Source: Cellulosilyticum ruminicola JCM 14822
GTDB taxonomy: Bacteria; Bacillota; Clostridia; Lachnospirales; Cellulosilyticaceae
Direction: 5' to 3'
Length of the DNA stretch: 52,824 bases
Assembly: GCF_001311925.1 (NCBI RefSeq)
Contig: NZ_BBCG01000023.1
Coordinates: forward strand, 1-52,824
Part shown: positions 24,043 through 33,188 of the stretch, piece by piece
Layout: every line of letters begins with the position of its first letter
How positions within the stretch are numbered: position 1 is the first letter of the stretch
The notes under the pieces: model-generated
Seen by the model: only the letters and a program-made list of their open reading frames with translations
Databases searched by the model: none
Told to the model about the DNA's origin: nothing
Made by a program: the position numbers and the translations under genes

Positions 24043-24951
24043 TTACCCATCCTGGCTACAAGATGTAATCATAGGAAGCCCTTTACCTTCTTTGATGCGA
24101 TGAAGTAATTCTGTGCCTTCCTCCATAATTGTTACATCAGCTGCAAAGTTTGTATCAAATACTTTATCAAATCCAATGATACGAAGGGCACTTACCATTT
24201 TTCCTGTTACAACACTTCCTTTTGCCATACCGAATGCTTCCCCTAATGTTACCCTTACAGATGGAGCAACTTGTACAATTACATGTTTATTTTTATCATG
24301 TAGTGCATCCCATACTTTTTGTGTATCATCTTTTTCTACGATGGCCCCTACTGGACAAACTGTAGAACATTGACCACATAATACACAATCCGTTTTTTCT
24401 AATTGGTCATTATAGGCTGTAGTTACTGTGAAATTCTCAGAACGGTCAGAATAGCTCAGTGCACAAATGCCTTGTGTCTCACTACAAGCCTTCACGCAGC
24501 GGCCACATTTAATACATTTAGATAGATCACGCACCAAACTTGGATTACCATCTTGTACTGATTTTTTAACAACAACTGGTTCAAGCGTTGGTTTTAAAAT
24601 ATTAAAGCGGCTACATAAGTTTTGTAAATCACAATTTCCATTTCTTGCACAACTTAAACAATCTTGATTATGATCCGCTAAAATCATTTCTAAAATGCCC
24701 ACTTGTGTATCTCTTACTTTTTGTGTATCTGTATGAATCTCCATCCCTTCCCATACAAGTGTAGAACAAGAAGCTAATAATTTTCTGCTCCCTACTACTT
24801 CTACTACGCACATTCTGCAATGGGCTTTAACACTTTGATCAGGATGATAACATAAATGAGGAATATCAATCCCTACAAGTTTTGCTGCATCAATCACGCG
24901 TGTTCCTTTTTTAACTGTAAGTGGCATATTATTAATTTTGATATTTACCAT
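24043..24951 (-). CDS. [FeFe]-hydrogenase catalytic subunit, N-terminal part (frameshifted)
   Basis: This 302-aa part comprises a [2Fe-2S] ferredoxin domain (CYHPDQSVKAHCRMCVVEV), the His-Cys3 [4Fe-4S] domain (HNQDCLSCARNGNCDLQNLC), two [4Fe-4S] sites (CIKCGRCVKAC and CVLCGQCSTVCP) and the start of the H-cluster domain. It breaks at motif L1: the frame reads TSCSQDG then stop, while adding one C gives TSCSPGWVNY. TSCSPGW is the variant of NAD(P)-linked multimeric enzymes such as HndD. It overlaps the NuoF-like gene by one base. Function: H2 formation or uptake in the cytoplasm. Confidence 0.85.
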   Translation of the reverse strand: MVNIKINNMPLTVKKGTRVIDAAKLVGIDIPHLCYHPDQSVKAHCRMCVVEVVGSRKLLASCSTLVWEGMEIHTDTQKVRDTQVGILEMILADHNQDCLSCARNGNCDLQNLCSRFNILKPTLEPVVVKKSVQDGNPSLVRDLSKCIKCGRCVKACSETQGICALSYSDRSENFTVTTAYNDQLEKTDCVLCGQCSTVCPVGAIVEKDDTQKVWDALHDKNKHVIVQVAPSVRVTLGEAFGMAKGSVVTGKMVSALRIIGFDKVFDTNFAADVTIMEEGTELLHRIKEGKGLPMITSCSQDG

Positions 24952-26204
24952 TAAGCCTTACCTCCTCTTACTTCAAATACTTCTGGGAATACATTCATGG
25001 CACTCATTGTGGCACTTTGTGCTGTTTCTCCAAGCCCACAAAGTGAAGCATTTTGCATAATCATTCCGATTTTTTTAAGTGTTTTAATATCCTCTTTTGT
25101 ATGTCTACCTTCTTTAATTTTTTGAAGTATTAATTTCACATGGCGATTTCCTTCTCTACAAGGTGTACATTGACCACAGCTTTCATGTGAGAAGAATTTT
25201 TGTGTTGTTTGTAAAAAATCAATGACTTCTGTGCGGTCATCGATGACTAAAATTGCCCCTGAACCTACACCTACTCCAGCTGCTTTGAGTGCTTCATATG
25301 TATAAGGTACATCTAAAATTTCTGGCCCTGCAATCTTACCTGATGCCCCACCGAATTGAATAAGTTTGATTTCGTGGTCTTCTGTGACGCCACCTGCAAG
25401 TTCATTAATAATTTCTCTTACCGTAAGTCCAAATGGAATTTCAAAAGCTCCTGGTTTTTGAACATTTCCACCTACACTAATCATCTTAGTCCCCACGGAT
25501 TCTTCTGTGCCATATTGTAAATATTTCTTCTCATCATCTAATAAAATACTTGGTACTAAACATAAGCTTTCTACATTATTAAGGCAAGTTGGTAAACTAA
25601 ATAATCCACTTTGTTTAATAAATGGTGGCTTCATTCTAGGTCTACCACTTTTTCCTTCCATAGATTCTACAAGGGCAGTACCTTCTCCGCATACATAAGC
25701 TCCTGCACCTGAATATAAATGTAATTCATAGTCAAAGCCTTTACCTAAAATATTTTTTCCTAAATATCCTTTTGCTTTGGCTGCTTCAATGGCATTTAAA
25801 AGAAGTGGTCTTAAGTGACTATATTCTTCTCGCATATAAATATAACCATTTTTAGCTTCTACACTATAACCTGCAATAATCATCGCCTCTACAAGGCGAA
25901 ATGGATCATTTTCAATAAGTGTACGGTCTTTAAATGTACAAGGTTCACCTTCATCTGCATTACAGACAACTACTTTATCTTCTCCTAATACTTCTTTTGC
26001 TTGACGCCATTTTTTGCCCATATCATAAGCTGCACCACCGCGCCCTTTTACCCCATATGAAGCAATAAGGTCTGCAATATCAAAGCCATCCATTACAATG
26101 GCTTTTTTTAAAGCTGAAAAGCCACCAATGGCTTCATAAGATTCTATTGAATGAATATCATATCTTCCAAAATTTTGAGTTATAAAGCTTACTGTTTTTT
26201 TCAT
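24951..26204 (-). CDS. NuoF-like NAD(P)H/FMN subunit of multimeric hydrogenase
   Basis: This 417-aa flavoprotein core has VKGRGGAAYDMGKKW and NADEGEPCTFKDR (FMN/NAD binding), GAGAYVCGEGTALVESMEG, an SLBB segment and the C-terminal [4Fe-4S] site CGQCTPCREG followed by C near residue 390. The N-terminal thioredoxin-like [2Fe-2S] and C-terminal ferredoxin extensions of larger HydB/HndC proteins are missing. It passes electrons between NAD(P)H and the catalytic subunit, possibly in flavin-based bifurcation with ferredoxin. It sits 10 bp from the NuoE-like gene. Confidence 0.9.
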   Translation of the reverse strand: MKKTVSFITQNFGRYDIHSIESYEAIGGFSALKKAIVMDGFDIADLIASYGVKGRGGAAYDMGKKWRQAKEVLGEDKVVVCNADEGEPCTFKDRTLIENDPFRLVEAMIIAGYSVEAKNGYIYMREEYSHLRPLLLNAIEAAKAKGYLGKNILGKGFDYELHLYSGAGAYVCGEGTALVESMEGKSGRPRMKPPFIKQSGLFSLPTCLNNVESLCLVPSILLDDEKKYLQYGTEESVGTKMISVGGNVQKPGAFEIPFGLTVREIINELAGGVTEDHEIKLIQFGGASGKIAGPEILDVPYTYEALKAAGVGVGSGAILVIDDRTEVIDFLQTTQKFFSHESCGQCTPCREGNRHVKLILQKIKEGRHTKEDIKTLKKIGMIMQNASLCGLGETAQSATMSAMNVFPEVFEVRGGKA

Positions 26205-26214
26205 GCCTTTCCTC

Positions 26215-26712
26215 CTATTCTAATGAATTAAGTACTTCTTTAATCTGTTCTTTGCTATGTAATGGACCATATACCTTTCCATTAATACGTACAGCTGGAG
26301 CTTTATCGCAAGCGCCAAAGCAAGGGACTTGTTCAATTATAAATTTGTGATCATAAGTGACTTCATTTAAACGAATTCCTAAAAGGGATTGTAATTGGTT
26401 TAAAAGGTTATCACTTTCATTCACCCTACAAACAATGCTCTCGCAAACTTGGATTGGATATTTTGCTCTTGGTACTTCTGACAATGCTGAGAAAAACGAA
26501 ATAACATCATATACACGACTTATATGTAAAGACATTTTTTCTGCAATATAATACGCTACTGCTTTTGAAATATATTGCCCTTCCATTAAAGATTGTACTT
26601 CTAATAAAATCTCTAATAATCTTGAATGTTCATTGCCATATTTTTTAATAATACGATTTATAACTTCTACTTGTTCATGAGTTAATGGCTGATTAATATT
26701 CTTTAATTTCAT
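26215..26712 (-). CDS. NuoE-like [2Fe-2S] subunit of multimeric hydrogenase
   Basis: This 165-aa thioredoxin-like [2Fe-2S] protein (HydC/HndA type) has an N-terminal helical bundle, then cysteines in VCESIVCRVNE and VPCFGACDKAPAVRING, the four ligands of the family. The start at 26712 follows AAGGTGGGG; the 9-codon longer reading is unlikely. It is the first gene of the three-subunit hydrogenase operon. A promoter is expected in 26740-26880 but several AT-rich candidates compete. Confidence 0.88.
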   Translation of the reverse strand: MKLKNINQPLTHEQVEVINRIIKKYGNEHSRLLEILLEVQSLMEGQYISKAVAYYIAEKMSLHISRVYDVISFFSALSEVPRAKYPIQVCESIVCRVNESDNLLNQLQSLLGIRLNEVTYDHKFIIEQVPCFGACDKAPAVRINGKVYGPLHSKEQIKEVLNSLE

Positions 26713-26885
26713 ATTTTCCCCACCTTCATATAAGTTCAATTAATAAATATCTTAAAAAAATTTTATACCAAAATATTAATTATATTATTTAATTTATATT
26801 AGACACTAAATTTTCTATAAAATCAAGCGTTAAATTTTTATCTATTTAAATTAAAGCATCTTGATAAATAAGTAATTTTAGGCAT

Positions 26886-26937
26886 AAAAAACAAAGATAT
26901 CTTGTATAATTTTCTATTACAAGATATCTTTGTTTTT
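26886..26937 (-). terminator. Terminator closing the NRPS operon
   Basis: A 20-bp perfect stem (AAAACAAAGATATCTTGTA core; right arm at 26918-26937) with T-rich 3' end on the minus strand, 33 bp after the reductase stop. It separates the NRPS operon from the hydrogenase operon. Confidence 0.85.
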
Positions 26938-26969
26938 ATAACTATTTGTTATTATTTAAACAATTATTT

Positions 26970-27377
26970 TTAAGCAAATCCAACTCTCTGTGCTTCTATA
27001 CACGCTCTTCTAATAGCTTCTTGATCTGGAATATTCCATTCAAACTCTAGTGCTCTTAATATATGTACTGTTTTTTCCATACAAATATTAAGTTGATTTT
27101 TAGCTATATAACTAATAATCTCACATTCAAAAGCTATTTCACTAAAACATTCTTTGTCTGTACTCTTTGTATAGTAGTCATAAATTTCTTCTATATTCAT
27201 AACTTCAAATTTTTTATTTGTTTGACTTGCTGCCATCATTTGTAGTATTTCTCCAATAGGCAATGTATAAGGACTTACAATGTGATAAATTTCACCTTTT
27301 GATCTATTAGAAAACATAATTGTTACAATCGCTTTACTAATCATATCTACATTAGAAATATCCATTGGACGTCTCAT
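26970..27377 (-). CDS. Thioester reductase domain, C-terminal part (frameshifted)
   Basis: These are the last ~135 residues of the NRPS terminal reductase that begins at 28429. The segment starts EGMRRPMDISNVDMISKAIV in the shifted frame, the usual sequence after the substrate pocket of Lys2/CarA-type reductase domains, and ends in small helices. The upstream frame ends LGIIQRG then stop; one missing T near 27385-27390 would give LGIIPEGMRRPMD. It is not an independent gene. Confidence 0.7.
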   Translation of the reverse strand: MRRPMDISNVDMISKAIVTIMFSNRSKGEIYHIVSPYTLPIGEILQMMAASQTNKKFEVMNIEEIYDYYTKSTDKECFSEIAFECEIISYIAKNQLNICMEKTVHILRALEFEWNIPDQEAIRRACIEAQRVGFA

Positions 27378-28429
27378 CCCCTCTGGATAATACCTAATTT
27401 ATATAAATTACGATAAAATACATAATTTGTACTTTGAGCCATGTTTTCTTGATATTTTCCTGTCATAGAATCAAACAAAATACCATTCATACGATAAATT
27501 GTACTTTCAATCCCCTGATTTCTGGCTTTAAATAAAATTTGTTCTGCTTCATATTTAGAATGTAGATATTGATTAGTGAGCTCATGGTGAACCGTCTCAT
27601 CATATTCAGTAAATAAGCTTTTCTTACTTTCACCTTGTTCACCGTAAGTAATTCCCAGTGTAGACATATGATGGATGACCTTTTTCCTTCCTATTGCAGC
27701 CAATTCAATAATATTTTTCACAATATTAATATTCACTGTTTCAAACTCTGCATTTTTACCCATATGTTTCACAAGAGCTGCAGAATTCACAATAGCATCT
27801 ATATTTTCTGAAAGCTTCTTAAAGTCTTCTTCACTAAGCCCCATATAATTTTTTGTTAAATCTCCATTTACAACTTGAATACGATTTATTTCTTTTTCAA
27901 AAGCTCCTTCTCCAAAGAAATTGTTATATTGATGTTGTAAACGTTCAATGCCTTTGCCCCTTATAAGTACTGTAACCTTCGCTTTACTTTGTATAAGAAT
28001 TTCTCTTAGTAAATAGACGCCTAAAAATCCTGTAGCACCTAATACTAAAATATGCTGATAAGCATCTATTTCTTTTTTTATATCTACGATAGCCTGATAA
28101 GATGCCTCATATTTCTGCCATTCATTAATATCTTTTACTTTAGATTCTCTAAACTCTAATACGTCTTTAAGACGTGCTTTCATTGCTTCCGGATTTTCAT
28201 GTAATCCTTTAGCAATACTTCTAATATTAGGTGTTCCAAAGAAGTCATTAATGTCAAACTCAAATTTCTCATTTAATTCAGATATGACTTCAAGTGCCTT
28301 CATTGAATTACCACCTGCTTCAAAAAAATCATCATCTATACCAAATTCATTATGCCCTAATATTCTCTTCCATATAGAATATACAATATTTTCATATGGT
28401 GTCTCCGGTAGTGTTATTATCTTCTCCAT
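27374..28429 (-). CDS. NRPS PCP-thioester reductase (release module)
   Basis: This 351-aa part (486 aa when joined with 26970-27377) has a peptidyl carrier protein with Ser42 in FFEAGGNSMKAL. It is followed by an NAD(P)H-dependent short-chain reductase domain with GATGFLG (~residue 130), NSAALV and the YLHSK (YxxxK) active site. Such R domains release the thioester-bound chain as aldehyde or alcohol. It has no condensation or adenylation domain, so how the chain reaches its own PCP is unclear. It is last in the operon, 46 bp after the large NRPS. Yersiniabactin and pyochelin systems end instead in a thioesterase. Confidence 0.82.
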   Translation of the reverse strand: MEKIITLPETPYENIVYSIWKRILGHNEFGIDDDFFEAGGNSMKALEVISELNEKFEFDINDFFGTPNIRSIAKGLHENPEAMKARLKDVLEFRESKVKDINEWQKYEASYQAIVDIKKEIDAYQHILVLGATGFLGVYLLREILIQSKAKVTVLIRGKGIERLQHQYNNFFGEGAFEKEINRIQVVNGDLTKNYMGLSEEDFKKLSENIDAIVNSAALVKHMGKNAEFETVNINIVKNIIELAAIGRKKVIHHMSTLGITYGEQGESKKSLFTEYDETVHHELTNQYLHSKYEAEQILFKARNQGIESTIYRMNGILFDSMTGKYQENMAQSTNYVFYRNLYKLGIIQRG

Positions 28430-28475
28430 ACTATTCTCCTATTTACTATTCATAAATATTAATCTTTTAACAAAC

Positions 28476-31400
28476 TTAGATTTCACCTTCATCCATATCT
28501 TCAGTAAGTGCTAGTTTTTCTAAAATAATACCTGCCAAACTATGAATGGAACTTACTGTAAATATTTCTTGTAAAGATATATCCACCATATATTTTTTAA
28601 CTAATCTATTCATACATTGTATCGCCAATAATGAATCCCCACCAATTTCAAAGAAATTATCCTCTGTACTAATTGTTTCAAGTTGTAAAATATCTTGCCA
28701 TAATTTAAGAATAAATTCTTCCATCTCATTAATAGGTTTTACAACTTCTTTTTGATTTGCTTCTTCACTATTTGCTACGTAACTCATAAGACGTTTACGA
28801 TCTATTTTTCCATTAGGCGTAATTGGTAATTTCGATAATACCACATAACGCTTTGGGACCATATAATCTGGAAGACTTGCTGTAATTAATTTTGTTAATG
28901 CTTCAAGATGAATGGCTTTTGTATTTTGTTTTGATTTCACCACATATAAACATCTATTATAGACTTCATCCAGATTTTCTTCAGCCCCAAATATAGCTAT
29001 AGTTTCCATGTTATTTTGCTCTAATTTTTTAGTCCAACTTGCGCAATTATAAAATGGCATTTGCTTTTCTTTACGATCATCTTCATATTGGCTAAATCCA
29101 TATTCATATAACCCTGCTACATTTAAATCAAAGCAATTCATTGTTGTATTTTCTACAAATAACAGAACGCCTTCAGGTGATAAAAGTTGCTTTACATTTT
29201 CTAATACTACATCAATATTTTTAGCTCTATGCAGGCTATTGTCAGCTAAAATGACATCATATTTTTCTCCTGAAATATCTTGCCCCTCTACAGGCTTATT
29301 CATATCAAATACTTTAAAATTAATATTTTTGTATTGTTCTTCTTTATTTTTTAAGAAATATTTAGATTCATCACTATATGTGTAATCCCAGCTTTTATTT
29401 AAATTCGCCTTTTGAATATGCTCTAGTAAGCTTCCAAAACGTGTTCCTAATTCTAATACTTTCACTGTTTGATTTGCTTTTTCTACACTACAATATCTAT
29501 CTAAAAGTTCTATAAGCACATTATAGTAATAGCTATTTATATTATTATAAAAATCAAGTTTACTTAAAGACTGTGCAAAATTTTCATCTAGGAATAAAGA
29601 GATAACGTCTCTTTCTCCTTTTAGAATAGCTTCATAAATAGTTTGGGTATCCTTATAATATGCTACTAAATCTTGTGCTTCTTGAGATAAATCTTGATAG
29701 TTTTGTAGTGTAAACTGTTTTAATTCTTTTACATCTATATTTAATTTTTCTAATTGCTTAAACCATTGTTCTACTAAAGCTATATAGCGTTTATCTATAC
29801 CATCCATGCTTTCATTTATGTTTAATGTCTTTAATAAATTAACTGCCCCATAAGCACTTACTTGATTGATTTCTTTCATAAGTCTAGCTGTTTTTTGTTT
29901 ATTCTCTTTCTTTATCATTTCTGCCTTAATATGGGCAATCACCTTATTACCTTCTAATCTAAGTGCTTCATGTGTATATTCATTTTCTATATTGGCTGGT
30001 GTCATAAAGGCAATGAGTTGTTGTTGCTCTTTTTCTACTATTACAATAGATTCTTTTACTTCTTCTGATTGATTAATGGCATTTTCAATTTCACCTAATT
30101 CAATGCGGAATCCTCGAATCTTGACTTGATGATCTTCACGTCCTAAGAACTCAATATTTCCATCTTCCATATAACATGCTAAGTCACCTGTTTTATAAAC
30201 TCTTTCCTTTGTAATAGGATGAATAATAAAACGTTCATTTGTACGATCTTCATCATACCAATAACCTTGAGCTACTCCTAAACCACCTATATAAAGTTCT
30301 CCACAAATGCCAATTGGGCAAGGCTGCATGCGATCATTATATATAAGTAATGTTTGATTTGTAAGCGGCTTGCCATATGGAATACTTCTCCATTCATCTT
30401 TCATTTCTTCTACAATGTAATAGTTAGACCAAATAGATGCTTCAGTTGCTCCGCCTAAACTTATAAACTTACTGTTTGGGAAAATTACTTTTACCTCTTC
30501 TGGTAAGCTCATTGGAATCCAGTCTCCACTTAACATGACTAGTCGAAGCATTTCATAACTTCCTTGGTTACCCATATATTCCGTTAACATATTCATAAAT
30601 GTAGGTACAGTATTCCAAACACTCACACTATGTTCTTTTAAAAGTTCTAACCAATGAGCTGGATTTTTTAATTCTTTTTGCTGTGGTATTACAATGGCAC
30701 CACCCACTGATAAAAGTCCAAAAATATCATATACTGAAAGGTCGAAATTCAAGTTAGAAAGAGCAATACAGCGGTCTTTTTCCCCTACATTAAATCGTTT
30801 ATTAATATCTATAATTGTATTAACCGCACTTTCATGAGAAATAGCTACACCCTTTGGCTTACCTGTCGATCCAGAAGTATAAATAACATAAGCCGTATCT
30901 TCTGGTTTTACTTCTATTTCTTGAAATAAATGCATATCACTTATGTACTCTTCTTTCATAACTTCATCTACATTAATCCAGCTCTTAGCTGTAACTTGTT
31001 CTTTATTCATCCAGCTTTGAGTCAAAATCATGTCAACGCCAGCTTCTTTTAATAAATTATTGATTCTTTCAGCTGGATGATGTGGATCAAGTGGTAAATA
31101 TCCAGCTCCACTACACATAATTCCTAAGACTGCAACAACTTGTTCTATCCCCTTTTCCATAAAGATTCCAATTAATTTTTTCTTTTCTTCTTTCAAAATA
31201 GCATTTGCTACTTTATTAACAGCCTCATTCAGTTCTCCATATGTTAAACTCTTATCATTATGTATCACAGCAATATTATCTGGCGTAGCTTTCAGCTGTC
31301 TTTTCACAAGCCTATTAAGTGTTTCTTTAAGAAGTGGTCTATTTAACTGATTCTCTGCTTCAAATTTTTCAATTTCAGGTAATGCTACCATATGACTATC

Positions 31401-33188
31401 TACTTCATTAAAGTAATTGAACTCTTCAGCTAATGTATCTAAAAGTCTAATATAAGCTTTAAACATTTTATCAATCATATTTTTGGGGAAGATTTCTTTA
31501 ACATAATCCCATATTAAAACTAATGTACCATTTTCTTCTGTGACTTGATGGTCAAGCCATACTTGTGGTGTTTCTGAGCTACTAAACACACGATTTTCAA
31601 ACCAGTTTTTACTCTTTGCTTCATTTATTTGCAGTCCAAGTGAACTTGTAAAGACAACTGGCATTAATACACCTTGCCTGCTTGATTGTACTTTCCCAAG
31701 TTCACGTTGCATTTGTACCCCACAGAATAATGGATGCTGAAGATCTGATAAAAGTTGTTTTTGAATAGCCTTACAACGCTCTAAGAATGTGCAATTATTA
31801 CCACTTTGCATATCCATTTCAAGTAACGTAAGAGATGTGAAATCACCCACTACTTCATTAATGCTAGGGTGTAATGCCATACGATTGAAACGTGTTAAGT
31901 TCAAAGTAAACTTTTGACGTCTACTCCAAGTTGCTAAAATTTCTCCATAAGCTGTAATTAAAAATACAGATGGTGTAATACCTTTTAAGCTAAGATACTT
32001 TTGAAGCTTTTCCCATTTATCTTTTGACATGCGATGTTCTAAATGCTTAAAAGTATGTTGCTGTGCTTCTTGAATTGTAAGTTCTGGTGCTGGTGGTAAT
32101 GTATATAAACGGTCCATCCAGTACTTTTTGTCTTCTTTAAATGCAGCACTTTCCTTTAGTTTTTCTACCGCTAAAATGTAATCTCTAAAAGTAATAACCG
32201 GTTCTTTAACTTCATACTGATTTTCTTCATACATACGATTTACTTCATTAAAGAAGAAGAAAATACTATATCCATCAAAAATAATATTATCAAAACAAAG
32301 ATGAAGCCTTGTGCGGTCTTCTGATAACTTCGTCACGCGTATATCAAACAAAGGCCACTCTTCTGGTTTAAACACACGATGAGTAAGTTCTTCTCTAATA
32401 GCTTTAATCTTCTCATTTGCTTCTTCATCTGATAAATTTTCTAAATCATATTGCATTAAAGCATATGGTGGTACTTCTTCAAGTACAATTTGATTTTCTC
32501 CATCTTCTAAAGTAACCGCATGCATCATATCATGGCTACGTAAAAAGGCATCTAATGCTCTATTAAATTTAGTAATATTAAAACCTTCATTTTCAATTTC
32601 AAAATAATAATGTGTAGATACTTCTCCTAAATCATAAATACCTTTTCTCCCAATCCAATAAGCCTTTTGAATTTCTGTCATTGGAAATGGTTTATAACGT
32701 CCTTCCTTATCCATTACAATAATTTGGTTTTCTGTATTTTTCACTAGTTGATCTTCATCTTGTAATTGTAGTAATTCTTCAATTCTTTGTGCTTGCTCTG
32801 TAAATGTAACACAATCAAATACATCTTCAATCATGAATTTCACATTGAATGTTTGACGAATTGCAGCTGAAAGTTTAGTGGCAATTAAAGAGTTTCCACC
32901 TAATTCAAAGTATGAGTCTTCTATAAAGACTTCTTCTTGATTTAAAAGCAGCTTCCAAACTTCTGCAAGCTTTTTCTCTAATTTTGTTTCAGGCTTATGT
33001 TTTAACTCTTCTACTATGATTTCATATGACATGCTCATTTGTAGAAGCTTTTTGCGATCAACTTTACCATTACGGCTAATTGGTAAAGTTAGTAGATTTA
33101 CATAATGTTTTGGTACCATATATTCAGGTATTTTACCTGTTAAATATGTTTTTAATTCACTTACCTCAATGTCTTTATGACTTGTCAC
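28476..33188 (-). CDS. NRPS: (A end)-PCP-Cy-A[MT/E]-PCP
   Basis: This 1570-aa reading frame begins in mid A-domain. Residues 1-50 supply motif A10 (NGKVDRKKLL); PCP1 has Ser100; heterocyclisation domain ~165-600 has D300xxxxD305xxS308. An A domain follows from ~640 with pocket D-L-Y-N-M-S-L-I-W, near the Cys code DLYNLSLIW. Between motifs A8 and A9 a ~300-residue methyltransferase-like insert (VLELGTRFGS, ADNSLHRAKN) occurs, as in PchE, PchF and HMWP2. PCP2 has Ser1519, and the tail LTEDMDEGEI is acidic. GTG at 33188 overlaps the previous stop. I read it as the C-terminal part of one ~2560-aa synthetase with 33185-36157. Confidence 0.85.
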   Translation of the reverse strand: MTSHKDIEVSELKTYLTGKIPEYMVPKHYVNLLTLPISRNGKVDRKKLLQMSMSYEIIVEELKHKPETKLEKKLAEVWKLLLNQEEVFIEDSYFELGGNSLIATKLSAAIRQTFNVKFMIEDVFDCVTFTEQAQRIEELLQLQDEDQLVKNTENQIIVMDKEGRYKPFPMTEIQKAYWIGRKGIYDLGEVSTHYYFEIENEGFNITKFNRALDAFLRSHDMMHAVTLEDGENQIVLEEVPPYALMQYDLENLSDEEANEKIKAIREELTHRVFKPEEWPLFDIRVTKLSEDRTRLHLCFDNIIFDGYSIFFFFNEVNRMYEENQYEVKEPVITFRDYILAVEKLKESAAFKEDKKYWMDRLYTLPPAPELTIQEAQQHTFKHLEHRMSKDKWEKLQKYLSLKGITPSVFLITAYGEILATWSRRQKFTLNLTRFNRMALHPSINEVVGDFTSLTLLEMDMQSGNNCTFLERCKAIQKQLLSDLQHPLFCGVQMQRELGKVQSSRQGVLMPVVFTSSLGLQINEAKSKNWFENRVFSSSETPQVWLDHQVTEENGTLVLIWDYVKEIFPKNMIDKMFKAYIRLLDTLAEEFNYFNEVDSHMVALPEIEKFEAENQLNRPLLKETLNRLVKRQLKATPDNIAVIHNDKSLTYGELNEAVNKVANAILKEEKKKLIGIFMEKGIEQVVAVLGIMCSGAGYLPLDPHHPAERINNLLKEAGVDMILTQSWMNKEQVTAKSWINVDEVMKEEYISDMHLFQEIEVKPEDTAYVIYTSGSTGKPKGVAISHESAVNTIIDINKRFNVGEKDRCIALSNLNFDLSVYDIFGLLSVGGAIVIPQQKELKNPAHWLELLKEHSVSVWNTVPTFMNMLTEYMGNQGSYEMLRLVMLSGDWIPMSLPEEVKVIFPNSKFISLGGATEASIWSNYYIVEEMKDEWRSIPYGKPLTNQTLLIYNDRMQPCPIGICGELYIGGLGVAQGYWYDEDRTNERFIIHPITKERVYKTGDLACYMEDGNIEFLGREDHQVKIRGFRIELGEIENAINQSEEVKESIVIVEKEQQQLIAFMTPANIENEYTHEALRLEGNKVIAHIKAEMIKKENKQKTARLMKEINQVSAYGAVNLLKTLNINESMDGIDKRYIALVEQWFKQLEKLNIDVKELKQFTLQNYQDLSQEAQDLVAYYKDTQTIYEAILKGERDVISLFLDENFAQSLSKLDFYNNINSYYYNVLIELLDRYCSVEKANQTVKVLELGTRFGSLLEHIQKANLNKSWDYTYSDESKYFLKNKEEQYKNINFKVFDMNKPVEGQDISGEKYDVILADNSLHRAKNIDVVLENVKQLLSPEGVLLFVENTTMNCFDLNVAGLYEYGFSQYEDDRKEKQMPFYNCASWTKKLEQNNMETIAIFGAEENLDEVYNRCLYVVKSKQNTKAIHLEALTKLITASLPDYMVPKRYVVLSKLPITPNGKIDRKRLMSYVANSEEANQKEVVKPINEMEEFILKLWQDILQLETISTEDNFFEIGGDSLLAIQCMNRLVKKYMVDISLQEIFTVSSIHSLAGIILEKLALTEDMDEGEI

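Noticed and set aside
33185-33188. GTGA overlap as evidence of two separate, coupled NRPS genes
   Set aside because: The boundary falls inside an A domain and coding continuity is restored by one base; a chance overlap is more likely.
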